Assembly (NCBI GenBank): GCA_023143455.1
Contig: JAGLHT010000003.1
Span: forward strand, 1-64,000
Reading direction: 5' to 3'
Length of the DNA stretch: 64,000 nucleotides
Origin: Desulfobacterales bacterium
GTDB taxonomy: Bacteria; Desulfobacterota; Desulfobacteria; Desulfobacterales; Desulfobacteraceae
Part shown: positions 63,592-64,000 of the stretch, in pieces
Position numbering within the stretch: position 1 is the first letter of the stretch
Layout of the letters: the number at the start of each line of letters is the position of its first letter
Translations under genes and position numbers: made by a program
The notes under the pieces: generated by a model
The model's input: the letters and a program-made list of their open reading frames with translations, nothing else
The model's database searches: none
What the model was told of the DNA's origin: nothing

Positions 63592-64000
63592 TTGAATATT
63601 CATAAATATACTCATAAAGTATTCATTATAGCCGAGGCCGGAGTAAATCATAACGGCTCTCTTGATCAGGCAAAAAAGATGGTAAGGGTTGCGGCAAAAG
63701 CAGGTGCTGATGCCATAAAATTCCAATCATTCAGAGCTCAAGCTCTTGTTACAAAAGATGCTGCAAAAGCAGATTATCAAATAAAGACATCAGGGCAAAA
63801 AGAAACACAGTATGAAATGTTGGAAAAACTTGAGTTGTCTTTTGAGGCACATGAGTCTTTGATTGAAGAATGTAAGTTAAATAAGATAGAATTTTTATCA
63901 AGCCCATTTGATTTGACAACAATTGAAATACTTGTAAAATTGGGAATAAAAAAATGGAAAGTTCCATCAGGTGAGATTACTAATTTGCCTTACTTGAGGA
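63592..64000 (+). CDS. NeuB/LegI-type nonulosonate synthase (partial)
   Basis: The frame runs open to the window end and is cut there (about 136 residues seen). AEAGVNHNGSLDQAKKMVRVAAKAGADAIKFQSF (split), the LSSPFDLTTIEIL segment and KVPSGEITNLPYL are signatures of sialic/legionaminic/pseudaminic acid synthases that condense phosphoenolpyruvate with an amino hexose. TTG at 63592 has GAGG 7 nt upstream; ATG at 63586, overlapping the previous stop as ATGA, is the alternative but too close to that ribosome site. Confidence 0.85.
   Translation, partial: MNIHKYTHKVFIIAEAGVNHNGSLDQAKKMVRVAAKAGADAIKFQSFRAQALVTKDAAKADYQIKTSGQKETQYEMLEKLELSFEAHESLIEECKLNKIEFLSSPFDLTTIEILVKLGIKKWKVPSGEITNLPYLR

Noticed and set aside
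1..64000. CRISPR arrays, tRNA genes, transposases or prophage genes
   Set aside because: No regularly spaced repeats, tRNA-like sequences or recombinase frames were seen; apart from the possible intron remnant the window looks like stable flagellar locus.

Overview
The window is one large flagellar gene cluster from an AT-rich, Gram-negative bacterium, with a flagellin-glycosylation locus at its right end. FlgA, FlgH and FlgI (P- and L-ring) imply an outer membrane, and FlhF/FlhG imply a polar flagellum with controlled number. Sigma-54 activators, FliA, FliW plus CsrA, MotE-like and CheX proteins, and the gene order all fit a deltaproteobacterium (Desulfobacterota, probably Desulfobacteraceae-like). 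That taxonomic call is inference from gene content, not from a marker gene.

Layout. 1-147 holds a structured sequence, perhaps a group II intron remnant. 148-1877 (minus) is lysA plus an Lrp/AsnC regulator. 2116-10237 is a signalling block: REC-GAF-HD-GYP protein, PilZ protein, CheX, CheY, a receiver-less sigma-54 activator, a large secreted TPR protein, and a second sigma-54 activator with a degenerate receiver. 10383-17795 is flgBC-fliEFGHIJ plus a MotE-like gene. 18034-23837 is fliK-flgD-flgE. 24286-38310 is fliLMNOPQR-flhBAFG-fliA, an unusual FliL-like protein, two small unknowns, and a FliK-like/FlhB-C-terminal pair. 38539-51365 is flgFGAHIJ-flgNKL-csrA-fliW. 51362-57314 (minus) is fliD-fliS-flaG-fliT-like plus a Maf-type glycosyltransferase. 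57566-60232 is the flagellin. 60408-64000 is a radical SAM protein, a LegC-type aminotransferase, a NeuD/PglD-type acyltransferase and the start of a NeuB-type synthase, i.e. nonulosonic-acid sugar genes.

Control. Five near-consensus sigma-54 promoters (GG-N10-GC) precede the main blocks at 6191, 10254, 17980, 24138 and 38474. A near-perfect sigma-28 promoter drives the flagellin, and weaker ones may drive fliD and flgN-flgKL. This gives the hierarchy: sigma-54 activators make basal body and hook, FliA (itself in a sigma-54 operon) makes the filament. A post-transcriptional layer is suggested by csrA-fliW and by a hairpin with GGA in its loop in the flagellin leader.

Most unusual points: (1) a membrane-anchored FliL-like protein (34465-36072) carrying about five copies of the FliM N-terminal CheY-binding-like motif; (2) coordinated enlargement of all axial proteins (FlgE 932, FlgK 1405, FlgL 908, flagellin 888 residues), with roughly 100-residue tandem modules in FlgL and a Gly-Ser-Thr repeat domain of about 400 residues in flagellin; (3) a FlrC-like activator whose receiver lacks key residues; (4) FlhB with NPTR instead of NPTH, plus a separate FlhB C-terminal paralogue.
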